From Rhodocyclaceae bacterium (GTDB lineage: Bacteria > Pseudomonadota > Gammaproteobacteria > Burkholderiales > Rhodocyclaceae), in contig JAPKHL010000021.1 in assembly GCA_026646875.1 (NCBI GenBank), forward strand, positions 1-32,259: DNA of 32,259 nucleotides. Reading direction: 5' to 3'. Every line of letters starts with the position of its first letter. Within the stretch, counting starts at the first letter, position 1. The notes below the pieces were generated by a model. That model did not search any database. It worked only from the letters and a program-made list of their open reading frames with translations, and was not told where the DNA came from. Made by a program: the position numbers and the translations under genes. Positions 1-7,844 of the stretch are shown piece after piece.

Positions 1-1233
<1,233 letters not shown>

Positions 1234-1282
1234 GCCAGTCTTTAGATCTGATTCTTAACCTGTACTTTTGAAAGGAAAACTC

Positions 1283-1666
1283 ATGAAACTGATTTCGACC
1301 ACCTTCGCTTTGATGTTGATGGCATCAGGCGTCGTATTTGCTGCGGACAAACATGACCATGGTCATGAAGACAAGCCTCTCCATGGAGGTTTGGTCACGG
1401 AAATCAAGGATATGGACTACGAGCTCGTGGCCAAGCCCGATGTGCTTCAGTTGTACGTGCGCGATCACGGGAAACCAGTTGATGTCAGCAGGGCAACAGC
1501 AAAAATCACTTTGCTCTCAGGTAGCGACAAGCAAGAGATTGATTTGAAACCATCGGGTGACAAGCTTGAAGCAAAAGGCAGTTTTAAAGTCGCGCCCGGT
1601 ACGAAGGTTGTCGCGCAGGTGAATCTTGCAAGCAAGGCAGCGACGGCACGATTTGTTCTGAAGTGA
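1283..1666 (+). CDS. Small secreted His-containing protein of the metal-efflux locus
   Basis: A 127-residue exported protein. The ATG at 1283 is preceded by GAAAGGA, a good ribosome site; a TTG fifteen bases earlier would only add a charged extension before the signal peptide, so it is not used. Residues 1-20 form a Sec signal peptide (MKLISTTFALMLMASGVVFA), followed directly by a metal-binding-looking stretch KHDHGHEDKPLHGG. The rest is predicted beta-rich and resembles an Ig-like or CusF-sized periplasmic domain with no cysteines. Small periplasmic proteins with an HGG motif after the signal peptide are frequent next to czcCBA or cusCBA genes, where they are thought to bind or hand over metal; that role here is inferred from position and the histidines. 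The gene follows the RND pump after 49 bp. Confidence 0.8.
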   Translation: MKLISTTFALMLMASGVVFAADKHDHGHEDKPLHGGLVTEIKDMDYELVAKPDVLQLYVRDHGKPVDVSRATAKITLLSGSDKQEIDLKPSGDKLEAKGSFKVAPGTKVVAQVNLASKAATARFVLK

Positions 1667-1801
1667 CGTAAGGGCGGAGAACGACCTTCTTGGCACTTCT
1701 TTGCATTGCCCTAGCGAGTGCGAATGTTTCGAAAAATTGTGATGAGATCCGTTGGTTGGCCTTAGCGGCCTTGTAAGGCGTTCTTGAAAGAGGAAAGATA
1801 A

Positions 1802-2095
1802 ATGAGTATTTTTGACAGACTTTTCGGTGGTCATCAGGGTGGCGGCCACCATGGTGGGGCGCATCACGGTGATCGCCACGGCTATGGCGGTGGGTACGGA
1901 AGCGGCGGACCTCCAGCCAGCGGAGGAGGCAACGCCGGCGTTGCGTGCCCGAACTGCAAGGCGCTGAACGCGCTAGGGGCTCGTTTCTGCCAGCAGTGCG
2001 GAACTACGTTGGTTCCTTCTGCGTGCACGCAATGCGGAACGACCCTGCAAGCGTGGGCGAAGTTCTGTGCTCATTGCGGAAAGGCAGCGACTTGA
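1802..2095 (+). CDS. Gly/His-rich double zinc-ribbon protein
   Basis: A 97-residue cytoplasmic protein with two parts. Residues 1-45 are a low-complexity Gly/His tract (GGHQGGGHHGGAHHGDRHG and following GYGGGYGSGG). Residues 48-95 hold four CxxC pairs: CPNC, CQQC, CTQC and CAHC, arranged as two zinc ribbons (double zinc-ribbon, DZR-like). The start ATG follows GAAAGAGGAAAGA, a strong ribosome site. There is no signal peptide. The His tract resembles metal-storage tails of HypB or SlyD, so a cytoplasmic metal buffer or sensor is plausible next to an efflux pump, but no function is established. It lies 135 bp after the preceding gene and may be in the same transcript. Confidence 0.78.
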   Translation: MSIFDRLFGGHQGGGHHGGAHHGDRHGYGGGYGSGGPPASGGGNAGVACPNCKALNALGARFCQQCGTTLVPSACTQCGTTLQAWAKFCAHCGKAAT

Positions 2096-2391
2096 CGGAA
2101 CCATCTTTGTAGGCGACAACTTTTCGGTCGTCGCTTGCACTGACTTGGCCTGTGAAAGTTCCTGTCATGCATGATTTGATGAATTTGATGATCAAGTTAA
2201 GGAGCGTCTGCTTTAACCTCTTCGAGATGTGCTGATGCCACCAATTCGAATCGCTGCGCAGGTTCAGGCCGCTGGCTGCTGATGCACTTTTGACTACCGG
2301 ATATTCACGCAGCCGTATGCCCCTTCAAGTTGCACTGGCCGCCGTCACATGCGGTGCCAAGCATCGATGTCCTCGAAATTGAAAAGTAGTA
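2096..2391 (+). other. Intergenic region upstream of lspA, no gene seen
   Basis: This 296 bp stretch contains no convincing coding frame. A hairpin with 8-base arms and one mismatch (2113-2134, loop TTTTCG) lies just after the zinc-ribbon gene and could be a weak terminator, although no U-run follows. A short perfect dyad TTGATGATCAA sits at 2185-2195. I could not identify a clear sigma-70 promoter or a MerR/CadR-type operator. Confidence 0.4.
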
Positions 2392-2880
2392 ATGACGTAT
2401 CCGAATCGCAAATCCTATTGGTATTCCGTGGCGTTCATCGTGCTTGCAATCGACCAAGCCACTAAGAGTCTCATTGATCTGACCACGCCGCTGGGCTGGT
2501 CACTTGAAGTGACACCGTTTTTCAATCTGGTCCATGTTCTGAACCCGGGCGCGGCTTTTAGCTTTCTGGCTGGCGCCGGAGGTTGGCAGCGCTGGTTCTT
2601 CCTTGCGATCGCACTGGGGGCTTCAATATGGCTGGCCTGGATGCTGACCAAGCCGGTGCGCCGTCTTGAGGCCTTGGCGTACAGCCTGATCTTGGGCGGT
2701 GCCGTCGGCAATGGCTTTGACCGTGTCGCACGCGGGCAGGTCGTCGACTACCTGGACTTTCACTTGCGTGGTATGCACTGGCCTGCGTTCAACATCGCCG
2801 ACGTGGCGATCACGGGAGGAGCTGTTGCGCTAATAGCAGTTTCATTTCTGGGGCACGGTAGCGCGAAACAGGGCGATTAG
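2392..2880 (+). CDS. lspA: Lipoprotein signal peptidase (signal peptidase II)
   Basis: Aspartyl protease of the inner membrane that cleaves the signal peptide of prolipoproteins after lipid attachment. At 162 residues it has the usual length. Four hydrophobic segments are visible: around residues 9-24, 60-85, 93-108 and 132-155. Family motifs are complete: an N-terminal DQATK, the NPGAAFS block, then GNGFDRVARGQVVDYLDF and WPAFNIADVAI, which carry the two catalytic aspartates (in GFDR and NIAD). The ribosome site before ATG 2392 is weak (TTGAAAAG). Chromosomal lspA normally lies between ileS and ispH; here it stands alone behind metal-efflux genes, which is a recurrent arrangement on cadmium/zinc resistance islands. 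It is therefore probably a second, accessory copy. Confidence 0.93.
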   Translation: MTYPNRKSYWYSVAFIVLAIDQATKSLIDLTTPLGWSLEVTPFFNLVHVLNPGAAFSFLAGAGGWQRWFFLAIALGASIWLAWMLTKPVRRLEALAYSLILGGAVGNGFDRVARGQVVDYLDFHLRGMHWPAFNIADVAITGGAVALIAVSFLGHGSAKQGD

Positions 2881-3051
2881 TCCATGGATCATTCGGTTGT
2901 CAGCAATGTCGACGACTCACAGGGGAAGCTGCTCTTGTGATTGCGATACGGAGGCGTCTAGTCTTCGACGCTTCCTCGCGGGTTCCAACACTCGCCAAAT
3001 TGTCGAATTCACGCCCTTAAGGCCAATGCATTGCTATCTGGTTCGGAAGGC

Positions 3052-3083
3052 GGACGCGGGTTCGGTTCCGTGTTCCACCACCA
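3052..3083 (+). other. Probable attachment-site remnant resembling a tmRNA/tRNA 3' end
   Basis: The sequence begins GGACGCGGGTTCGGTTCC and ends TTCCACCACCA. It closely resembles the T-arm and CCA end of bacterial tmRNA (ssrA), which I recall ending GGACGCGGGTTC..., and is followed eight bases later by a strong terminator, as an RNA gene would be. No 5' half of a tRNA or tmRNA is present upstream: the acceptor partner, D-arm and anticodon arm are all missing. The 3' ends of ssrA and tRNA genes are common targets of island integrases, which leave a partial copy at the far end. The similarity weakens after the first 18 bases, so a tRNA other than tmRNA remains possible. Confidence 0.5.
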
Positions 3084-3090
3084 AATTGAA

Positions 3091-3118
3091 GGGCCCGGAT
3101 AACCTCCGGGCCCTTTTT
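3091..3118 (+). terminator. Strong intrinsic terminator
   Basis: A perfect 9-bp stem GGGCCCGGA / TCCGGGCCC with a five-base loop (TAACC) is followed immediately by TTTTT. It lies just downstream of the tRNA/tmRNA-like 3' end, as if it had belonged to that RNA gene. Confidence 0.9.
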
Positions 3119-3338
3119 CTTTGCCTGAGATCCCCGCGCCGCGCGGGGTCCCGGTCGCCTCTACTGCGGGTGGTCAGCTGCCAAAACGGCTGCAACGGGC
3201 CACATTCTCCGGCAGAGCCGCCTCCGTTCTCCGTTTGGCCTGCGGGTGGACGCAGATGGAAAAATCTAAAAATCAACAACTTAAGTGTTCTGGTTTGTTG
3301 CCAACCAAGACCACCTGTCATCAGTGCAACTAGACGAT

Positions 3339-3353
3339 GTACGTAATTTGTAC
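3339..3353. promoter_or_regulatory. Candidate operator of the DUF1778/GNAT operon
   Basis: Two self-complementary GTAC tetramers separated by seven bases (GTAC-GTAATTT-GTAC) lie about 40 bp before the antitoxin start, in an AT-richer patch. DUF1778 antitoxins carry a ribbon-helix-helix domain and usually repress their own promoter at short repeats such as this. The assignment rests on position and symmetry only. Confidence 0.35.
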
Positions 3354-3392
3354 TAACATTGCGGCAATTGATCTAACAAAAGAGGTGCTGCC

Positions 3393-3686
3393 ATGACTGC
3401 TGTTGTATCGTCGCCTTCCGCCCGCTCCGCCCGACTCGGACTGCGCGCCACCCCCGAACAGGAGGTGGTGCTGCGCCGTGCCGCCGAGGTGGCCCACAAG
3501 TCGCTGACCGACTTCATCCTCGACAGCGCGTGCCTGGCCGCCGAGCAGACGCTGCTGGACCAACGACTGTTCATGGTCTCGGGCAGCCAGTACCAGGCCC
3601 TGATGGATCTGCTGGATCGCCCCGAACAGGCTAATGAGGGTTTGCGTGACCTGTTTGCCCGCAAGGCGCCCTGGGACGCGAAGTGA
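3393..3686 (+). CDS. DUF1778 family antitoxin (TacA-like)
   Basis: A 97-residue antitoxin of the TacA/DUF1778 family. These proteins bind DNA through an N-terminal ribbon-helix-helix and wrap a disordered C-terminus around the acetyltransferase toxin. The RHH part is visible around residues 10-45 (ARLGLRATPEQEVVLRRAAE, then SLTDFILDSA). The neutralising tail runs to the end (NEGLRDLFARKAPWDAK). The ATG is preceded by AGAGGT at a good distance. The TGA stop overlaps the GTG start of the GNAT gene by four bases, the usual coupling in this module. It presumably represses its own promoter together with the toxin. Confidence 0.9.
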   Translation: MTAVVSSPSARSARLGLRATPEQEVVLRRAAEVAHKSLTDFILDSACLAAEQTLLDQRLFMVSGSQYQALMDLLDRPEQANEGLRDLFARKAPWDAK

Positions 3687-4183
3687 CGTTGCGCGCACCG
3701 GAGCCTTTGGCCGCACAGCATCGGCTGGAGGGTTTTGATTGCGGCAAGCCCGCGCTGAATGACTGGCTGTTGCGCCACGCCCGCCAGGCGCAGGGCAGTG
3801 GCTCGGCCAAGACTTTTGTCGTTGCCGAGGACGATGGCCGCGTGGCGGGCTACTTCAGTCTGACCGTAGGACAAGTCGATACGCTGGAGGCGCCGGAGCG
3901 CATTCGCAAAGGGATGGGGCAATACCCGTTGCCGGTGGTGATTCTGGCGAGGCTTGCTGTCTCGGTGGCGGACCAGGGGCGAGGGATAGGCTTTGGCCTG
4001 CTGCAGGATGCGATTCGCCGCACGATGCTGATTGCCGAGCAGGCCGGCATCCGTGCCATGCTGACCCACCCCATCGATGAAGAAGCAGCGAGGTTTTACA
4101 CCCGGTTCGGGTTCATTGCGTCACCGCTGCGCGAGCAGCAATTGCTGCTGCTCTTGAAGGATGCCCGTCGCTGGGTCCGCTGA
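3683..4183 (+). CDS. GNAT family N-acetyltransferase toxin (TacT-like)
   Basis: A 166-residue GNAT acetyltransferase. Family members paired with DUF1778 proteins acetylate the amino group of charged aminoacyl-tRNA and so stop translation. The typical start PEPLAAQHRLEGFDCGKPALNDWL is recognisable in the first 30 residues. The acetyl-CoA pyrophosphate loop is visible as DQGRGIGFGLL, and the catalytic tyrosine of the family lies in ARFYTRFGF. The GTG start overlaps the antitoxin stop (GTGA). The sequence appears intact, so the toxin is probably active. A third small gene follows after three bases. Confidence 0.9.
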   Translation: MTLRAPEPLAAQHRLEGFDCGKPALNDWLLRHARQAQGSGSAKTFVVAEDDGRVAGYFSLTVGQVDTLEAPERIRKGMGQYPLPVVILARLAVSVADQGRGIGFGLLQDAIRRTMLIAEQAGIRAMLTHPIDEEAARFYTRFGFIASPLREQQLLLLLKDARRWVR

Positions 4184-4186
4184 ACC

Positions 4187-4414
4187 ATGACCATCGAATC
4201 ACTGCCCACTTTTACCAAGCCGGCCCGCCAGCGCTGGGAGTCCATCCCCGCCGACATCCGCCAGCGACTGCTGTCCAACGTCCGGTATGGGCAGTGTCGT
4301 CGCGAAACCACGATCACCAATTTCAGCGGCACCATCAAGGGCGGCGACTTGCTGCTGGTGGGCAAGTGCGCCGAATGCCACGGTGATGTTGCACGGGTGA
4401 TCGAGGGTTCGTAG
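4187..4414 (+). CDS. Hypothetical 75-residue protein with CxxC, third gene of the toxin-antitoxin operon
   Basis: A 75-residue soluble protein. It starts three bases after the GNAT stop, so it is almost certainly co-translated. It carries a single Cys in GQCRRETTITNFSG and a CAEC pair in GKCAECHGDVARV, giving up to four Cys plus a His that could bind zinc. The segment TITNFSGTIKGGDLLLVGKC has the look of a conserved small family; I have a general memory of similar hypothetical proteins but no named function. There is no signal peptide or membrane segment. Whether it modifies the toxin-antitoxin pair is unknown. Confidence 0.75.
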   Translation: MTIESLPTFTKPARQRWESIPADIRQRLLSNVRYGQCRRETTITNFSGTIKGGDLLLVGKCAECHGDVARVIEGS

Positions 4415-4419
4415 CCCGG

Positions 4420-4527
4420 TCAGGCACCAAACCCCGTCACCACCTCCCGCTGCGCCACCCAGTCGGTCGGCAGCGGGTTCCGTCCGCCGAGGTCGCGGCC
4501 AAAAATACCCGGATCGCCCTGTTTGAG
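4420..4527 (-). pseudogene. Possible C-terminal remnant of a leftward gene
   Basis: Read leftward, this segment encodes about 35 residues that look like a genuine protein end: LKQGDPGIFGRDLGGRNPLP, then TDWVAQREVVTGFGA and a TGA stop. Further upstream the same frame becomes a shadow of the flavin reductase gene, and no start codon or ribosome site fits. It may be the tail of a gene lost when neighbouring DNA was inserted. The family is not recognised. It could also be chance in GC-rich DNA. Confidence 0.3.
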
Positions 4528-4590
4528 CGTGCGACGGCTTCCCCGGCATAATGTCGTCCGCCACTGGCGCGCACGACAAGGAGACCGTCC

Positions 4591-5175
4591 ATGCCCACCG
4601 CCCCCACCCCGTCCTTCGAACCGGTTGAGCTCGCCAGGGCCTATCTGCTGCTCAACCACGGCCCTGTCACCCTGGTCTCGAGCGCGCACGGCGGAACGAC
4701 GAACGTGATGGCGGCCGCGTGGACGATGCCGCTCGATTTCGACCCGCCCAAGATCGTCGTGGTGATCGATCGACAGACGCTGACACGGACACTGATCGAG
4801 GAAAGCGGCGAGTTCGCCCTCAACATCCCGCCCCGCGCGATGGCCGCGCAGGTTCTCGCCGTCGGCACCCGGTCGGGGAAGGATGCCGGCGGGGACGACA
4901 AGTTCGCCCTCACGGGCCTGACGACCCGGCCGGGAACGCGGGTGGCCGCACCGCTGATCGAGGGCTGCCTGGCCTGGCTGGAGTGCCGGGTGCTGCCCGA
5001 AACGCACAACCAGCAACGCTACGATCTGTTCATCGGCGAAGTGCTGGCAGCCTGGGCCGATCCGCGCGCCTTCAGCGACAACCGCTGGCACTTCCCGGAT
5101 GCCGCAACCCGCACCATGCACTACGTGGCCGGTGGCAGCTTCTTCGCCACCGGCGAGGAATTTTCCGTCGCCTGA
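4591..5175 (+). CDS. Flavin reductase-like domain protein (FMN-binding split barrel)
   Basis: A 194-residue protein of the flavin reductase / DIM6-NTAB family, which binds FMN in a split beta-barrel and reduces flavin with NAD(P)H or acts as an uncharacterised flavoprotein. Typical features are the opening VTLVSSAHGGTTNVMAAAW (about residues 30-48), the PPKIVVVI strand, the SGEFALNIP segment and the DDKFALTGLT loop. The start ATG 4591 is preceded by AAGGAG. It is convergent with umuC, whose end lies 37 bp away. The substrate cannot be told from the sequence; no partner oxygenase is present in the window. Confidence 0.85.
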   Translation: MPTAPTPSFEPVELARAYLLLNHGPVTLVSSAHGGTTNVMAAAWTMPLDFDPPKIVVVIDRQTLTRTLIEESGEFALNIPPRAMAAQVLAVGTRSGKDAGGDDKFALTGLTTRPGTRVAAPLIEGCLAWLECRVLPETHNQQRYDLFIGEVLAAWADPRAFSDNRWHFPDAATRTMHYVAGGSFFATGEEFSVA

Positions 5176-5212
5176 ATTCGGCCGCCCGGCTTCCCGCCAT
5201 CCGGCTCCGGCC

Positions 5213-6514
5213 TCACCGCGCCTGCGCCACCGGCAGCGCCTCCCAGGCCGTGGTATAGGCCGGCGACCGCCGCGCGCAACGCATCCGCCAGCGTTGCGCC
5301 CCCACTTCCGCGGCCAGGCGCAGGGTGCCCCGACCGAAACGCCGGTTGATCTCGTCGAGCACACGCATCAGCGGTTCCGAGCGCCCTTCCGCAGCGCCCG
5401 CCCCGACCGCCATTCCCGTGCCCGGGGCAGCCAACAGCGGACGCTGCCGATGCACGGCCGGCACCAGCTCGAGCAGCATCACGCCCGCCTTGCGGTAGGC
5501 CTGGCCCGGCCGGTACAGGGCGCGCAGAGCGGCCAGCGCCTGCCGCGTCAGCACGCGCGTATCCGCAGAAACCTCCGGCAGGGGAAGCAGCCGGGAGACG
5601 CCGCGCGCACCGCCGCCAGCGAGCGCGTACTGTAGGTGAACCTGCACCACCCCCGCCAGGCCGTCCTGTTCCCGCAGTCTTTCGGCAATCCGGGCAACAT
5701 GGCTGGCAACGGCCTCCTGCAGGTCGGAAAGATCGTGGATGCGGGCGCCAAAGGAGCGGCTCGACATGATCTGCCGCCTGTCGGACACCATGTCCGCCAG
5801 CGCCAGGCAGGAATCGCCGCGCAGCTCCCGGAGCGTGCGGGCCAGCACCACGGAAAAGCGGGCACGGATCGTCGGGGCATCGGCATCGCGCAGCTGCCGG
5901 ACGGTGCCGATGCCCATGCCAGCGAGCCTTTCCCGCGTCTGCCGTCCCACGCCCCAGACTTCGCCGACATCGATCCGCTCGAACAAGCGGCTCAGCGCCG
6001 CCGCCGGCATGGCGGTGAAATCGCAAACGCCGTCAGCCCCCGCCAGGCCTGCCTTGGCACAATGATTGGCCAGCTTGGCCAAGGTCTTGGTGGGAGCGAT
6101 GCCGACGCACACCGGCAACCCCAGCCAGTCCGCAATCCGCTGGCGGATCAAGGCGCCGAGCACCGCCGGGTCGCCGCTCATGCCGGAAAGATCGAGGAAG
6201 GATTCGTCGATGCTGTACACCTCGAGCGCGGGCGCCAGCGTCGACAGGATGTCCACCACCCGGTTGGAAAGATCGGCGTACAGCGCGTAATTCGACGAGA
6301 GCGCCTCGACGCCGAGCCGGGTTGCCTGCCGCTCGATCCTGAACCAGGGCGCCCCCATCGGGATGCCCATGGCCTTGGCCTCGGCCGAGCGGGCGACGAC
6401 GCAGCCGTCGTTGTTGGAGAGGACGACAATGGGGCGGCGGCGGCGCGCGGGCACGAAGAGCGCCTCGCAGGATGCATAGAAATTGTTGCAATCGACGAGG
6501 GCGAAAAGCGGCAT
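5213..6514 (-). CDS. umuC: DNA polymerase V catalytic subunit UmuC (Y-family)
   Basis: Error-prone Y-family translesion polymerase; with two cleaved UmuD' it forms DNA polymerase V, acting on damaged DNA during the SOS response. The protein has 433 residues (E. coli 422). Catalytic motifs are present: FALVDCNNFYASCE at the N-terminus with the first metal-binding Asp, the YSIDESFLDLSG motif with the Asp-Glu pair near residue 100, and the helix-hairpin-helix segment VWGVGRQTRERLAGMGI. A C-terminal little-finger region follows. I chose the ATG at 6514, which has GGAA upstream and lies 16 bp after the umuD stop; a TTG at 6541 would overlap umuD. The gene is last in the SOS operon. Confidence 0.95.
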   Translation of the reverse strand: MPLFALVDCNNFYASCEALFVPARRRRPIVVLSNNDGCVVARSAEAKAMGIPMGAPWFRIERQATRLGVEALSSNYALYADLSNRVVDILSTLAPALEVYSIDESFLDLSGMSGDPAVLGALIRQRIADWLGLPVCVGIAPTKTLAKLANHCAKAGLAGADGVCDFTAMPAAALSRLFERIDVGEVWGVGRQTRERLAGMGIGTVRQLRDADAPTIRARFSVVLARTLRELRGDSCLALADMVSDRRQIMSSRSFGARIHDLSDLQEAVASHVARIAERLREQDGLAGVVQVHLQYALAGGGARGVSRLLPLPEVSADTRVLTRQALAALRALYRPGQAYRKAGVMLLELVPAVHRQRPLLAAPGTGMAVGAGAAEGRSEPLMRVLDEINRRFGRGTLRLAAEVGAQRWRMRCARRSPAYTTAWEALPVAQAR

Positions 6515-6530
6515 GTCGTTCCGGCCGGCA

Positions 6531-6947
6531 TCAAACGGCAAAGCGCTTGAAGCTGCCGGTGACCACCCCCCAGATTTCCAGTTCGACGCCGTCGCGGATT
6601 TCCAGCGGAGGATAGACCGGGTTCTCGGCCAGCAAGGCCATGCGGCCGCCCTGCCGGTGCAGGCGCTTGACGAAGCGCTCGCCGTTCACGAAAGCGATGA
6701 CGATGTGCCCGTGCCGGGCCGGCACGCTTCGGTCCACGACCAGAATGTCGCCATCGAAGATTTCCGCCCCCTGCATGCTGTCGCCCCGGACACGGAACAG
6801 GAAGGTGGCCGCGGGACGCCGCACCAGATAGTCATGGATATCGAGAGGCTGCGCCGCGTGGTCGGCGGCCGGCGAGGGAAAACCGGCGGACACCCCGGCG
6901 ATGTCGAGAGGCAACAGCCGCATCGGCGGCGGCAGGATCGTAACCAT
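6531..6947 (-). CDS. umuD: UmuD, self-cleaving subunit of DNA polymerase V
   Basis: LexA-like serine protease that cuts itself when stimulated by RecA filaments; UmuD' then activates UmuC. From ATG 6947 the protein has 138 residues, close to E. coli UmuD (139). Landmarks sit three residues earlier than in E. coli: cleavage site Ala21-Gly22 (AGFPSPA), nucleophile Ser57 in RGDSMQG, general-base Lys94 in FVKRL. An upstream ATG at 6971 would overlap the preceding gene by 14 bp and add eight residues, so 6947 is preferred because it restores normal length and leaves a 10-bp gap. It is the middle gene of the operon. Confidence 0.94.
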   Translation of the reverse strand: MVTILPPPMRLLPLDIAGVSAGFPSPAADHAAQPLDIHDYLVRRPAATFLFRVRGDSMQGAEIFDGDILVVDRSVPARHGHIVIAFVNGERFVKRLHRQGGRMALLAENPVYPPLEIRDGVELEIWGVVTGSFKRFAV

Positions 6948-6957
6948 GTCCGGACAC

Positions 6958-7155
6958 TCAGGCGGCGGCATCGACCACCGACGCCGCTAGCGCATCGGCC
7001 TGGCGCCCGTGGCCGATACCGGCGCACGCCGCCTCGCTGGCCAGAACGCTTCCGCACTCGGGACACACCAGGCTGGCCTGGCCGGCGAACAGGGCCTGCT
7101 CGAGCTCATGCAGGGCTAGAGGAACATGGCAGACGGGGCAGACGATACGGATCAT
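6958..7155 (-). CDS. Small zinc-ribbon protein, first gene of the SOS umuDC operon
   Basis: A 65-residue protein beginning MIRIVCPVCHVPLALHEL. It contains two CxxC pairs, CPVC (residues 6-9) and CPEC (31-34), likely a single zinc ribbon, followed by an Ala-rich tail. The ATG is preceded by a very strong ribosome site, AAGGAGG at 7162-7168. It ends ten bases before umuD and starts 18 bases after the LexA box, so it is the lead gene of the SOS transcript. The family is not known to me as a standard umuDC partner. A role in DNA binding or polymerase regulation is possible but unproven. Confidence 0.72.
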   Translation of the reverse strand: MIRIVCPVCHVPLALHELEQALFAGQASLVCPECGSVLASEAACAGIGHGRQADALAASVVDAAA

Positions 7156-7173
7156 GGCAGGCCTCCTTGAATA

Positions 7174-7207
7174 CTGTATTTATATACAGCCACTCAGAGA
7201 AATACAA
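7174..7207 (-). promoter_or_regulatory. SOS promoter with perfect LexA box
   Basis: CTGTATTTATATACAG (7174-7189) is a perfect CTGT-N8-ACAG LexA operator with an AT-only core. Read leftward, a sigma-70 promoter TTGTAT (7202-7207), 17-bp spacer, TATAAA (7179-7184) overlaps it, so LexA would cover the -10 element. The predicted start lies just before the ribosome site of the zinc-ribbon gene. The operon zinc-ribbon-umuD-umuC should be induced by DNA damage. Confidence 0.92.
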
Positions 7208-7313
7208 TACTGGATGCCGAACGCATCGCTCACCCGTCTCCGCCAGCCTCCGCCGGTTGGACAGCGGATCGGCAAATCGGCCATAATCCGCCGACCTGCC
7301 GACTGAAACCTCC

Positions 7314-7844
7314 ATGAAATTCCTCTTCGATCTTTTTCCGGTCATCCTCTTCTTCATCGCCTTCAAGACGTCCGGGATCTACACGGCGACTGCGGTCGCC
7401 ATCGTCGCCACCTTCGCCCAGATCGGCTGGGTATGGTTCCGCCACCGCAAGGTGGAAACCATGCTCTGGGTCAGCCTGGGGATCATCACCGTGTTCGGCG
7501 GCATGACGCTGCTGCTGCACGATGAGACCTTCATCAAATGGAAGCCGACCGTCCTCTACTGGGCCTTCGCGGGCATCCTCGGCAGCGGCCTTCTGTTCTT
7601 CCGCAAGAACCTCATCCGCAGCCTGCTTGCCGACAAGCTGGAACTGCCCGAGATCGCCTGGCGACAGCTGACGCTTTCCTGGATCGGCTTCTTCGTCTTC
7701 ATGGGCGCCGCCAACCTCTTCGTCGCCTACAATTTTTCCACTGACGACTGGGTCAACTTCAAACTGTTCGGCGGCATCGGCTTCATGCTCGTCTTCGTGA
7801 TCGCGCAGGGCCTGCTGCTTTCCAAGTACATCGAGGAGAAATAA
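7314..7844 (+). CDS. yciB: YciB/IspZ family septation protein A
   Basis: Inner-membrane protein of the YciB (IspZ) family, linked to cell division, envelope integrity and synthesis of the septum. It has 176 residues, the normal length, and about five membrane segments. The N-terminus [18 protein letters not shown] is the family signature, followed by the conserved [12 protein letters not shown] and [11 protein letters not shown] blocks. The next gene (YciI-like) starts at the base after its stop, and a BolA-like gene overlaps that one, so the three form an operon; yciB next to yciI and bolA genes is frequent in betaproteobacteria. Confidence 0.95.
   Translation: MKFLFDLFPVILFFIAFKTSGIYTATAVAIVATFAQIGWVWFRHRKVETMLWVSLGIITVFGGMTLLLHDETFIKWKPTVLYWAFAGILGSGLLFFRKNLIRSLLADKLELPEIAWRQLTLSWIGFFVFMGAANLFVAYNFSTDDWVNFKLFGGIGFMLVFVIAQGLLLSKYIEEK

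Larger units (their letters stand above)
2881..3392. other. Gene-free boundary region between the metal-resistance genes and the chromosome
   Basis: This 512 bp region has no credible gene; an open frame from 2897 to 3346 runs through a strong terminator and has no family-like composition. It holds a hairpin with 9-base arms (2951-2976), a tRNA/tmRNA 3'-end-like sequence (3052-3083), a strong terminator (3091-3118), a GC-rich inverted repeat CCCCGCGC/GCGCGGGG at 3132-3148 and the GTAC repeats upstream of the toxin-antitoxin pair. The base composition shifts from moderate to high GC here, as expected at an island edge. Confidence 0.5.

Noticed and set aside
3132..3148. Inverted repeat CCCCGCGC/GCGCGGGG as a second terminator
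   Set aside because: No T-run follows on either strand and the loop would be only one to three bases.
2897..3346. A 149-codon frame in the boundary region
   Set aside because: It runs through the strong terminator at 3091-3118 and through the tRNA/tmRNA-like end, and shows no family features.
7200..7220. A second LexA-like site (AATACAATACTGGAT)
   Set aside because: It lacks the CTGT-N8-ACAG symmetry; only the 7174-7189 box is supported.
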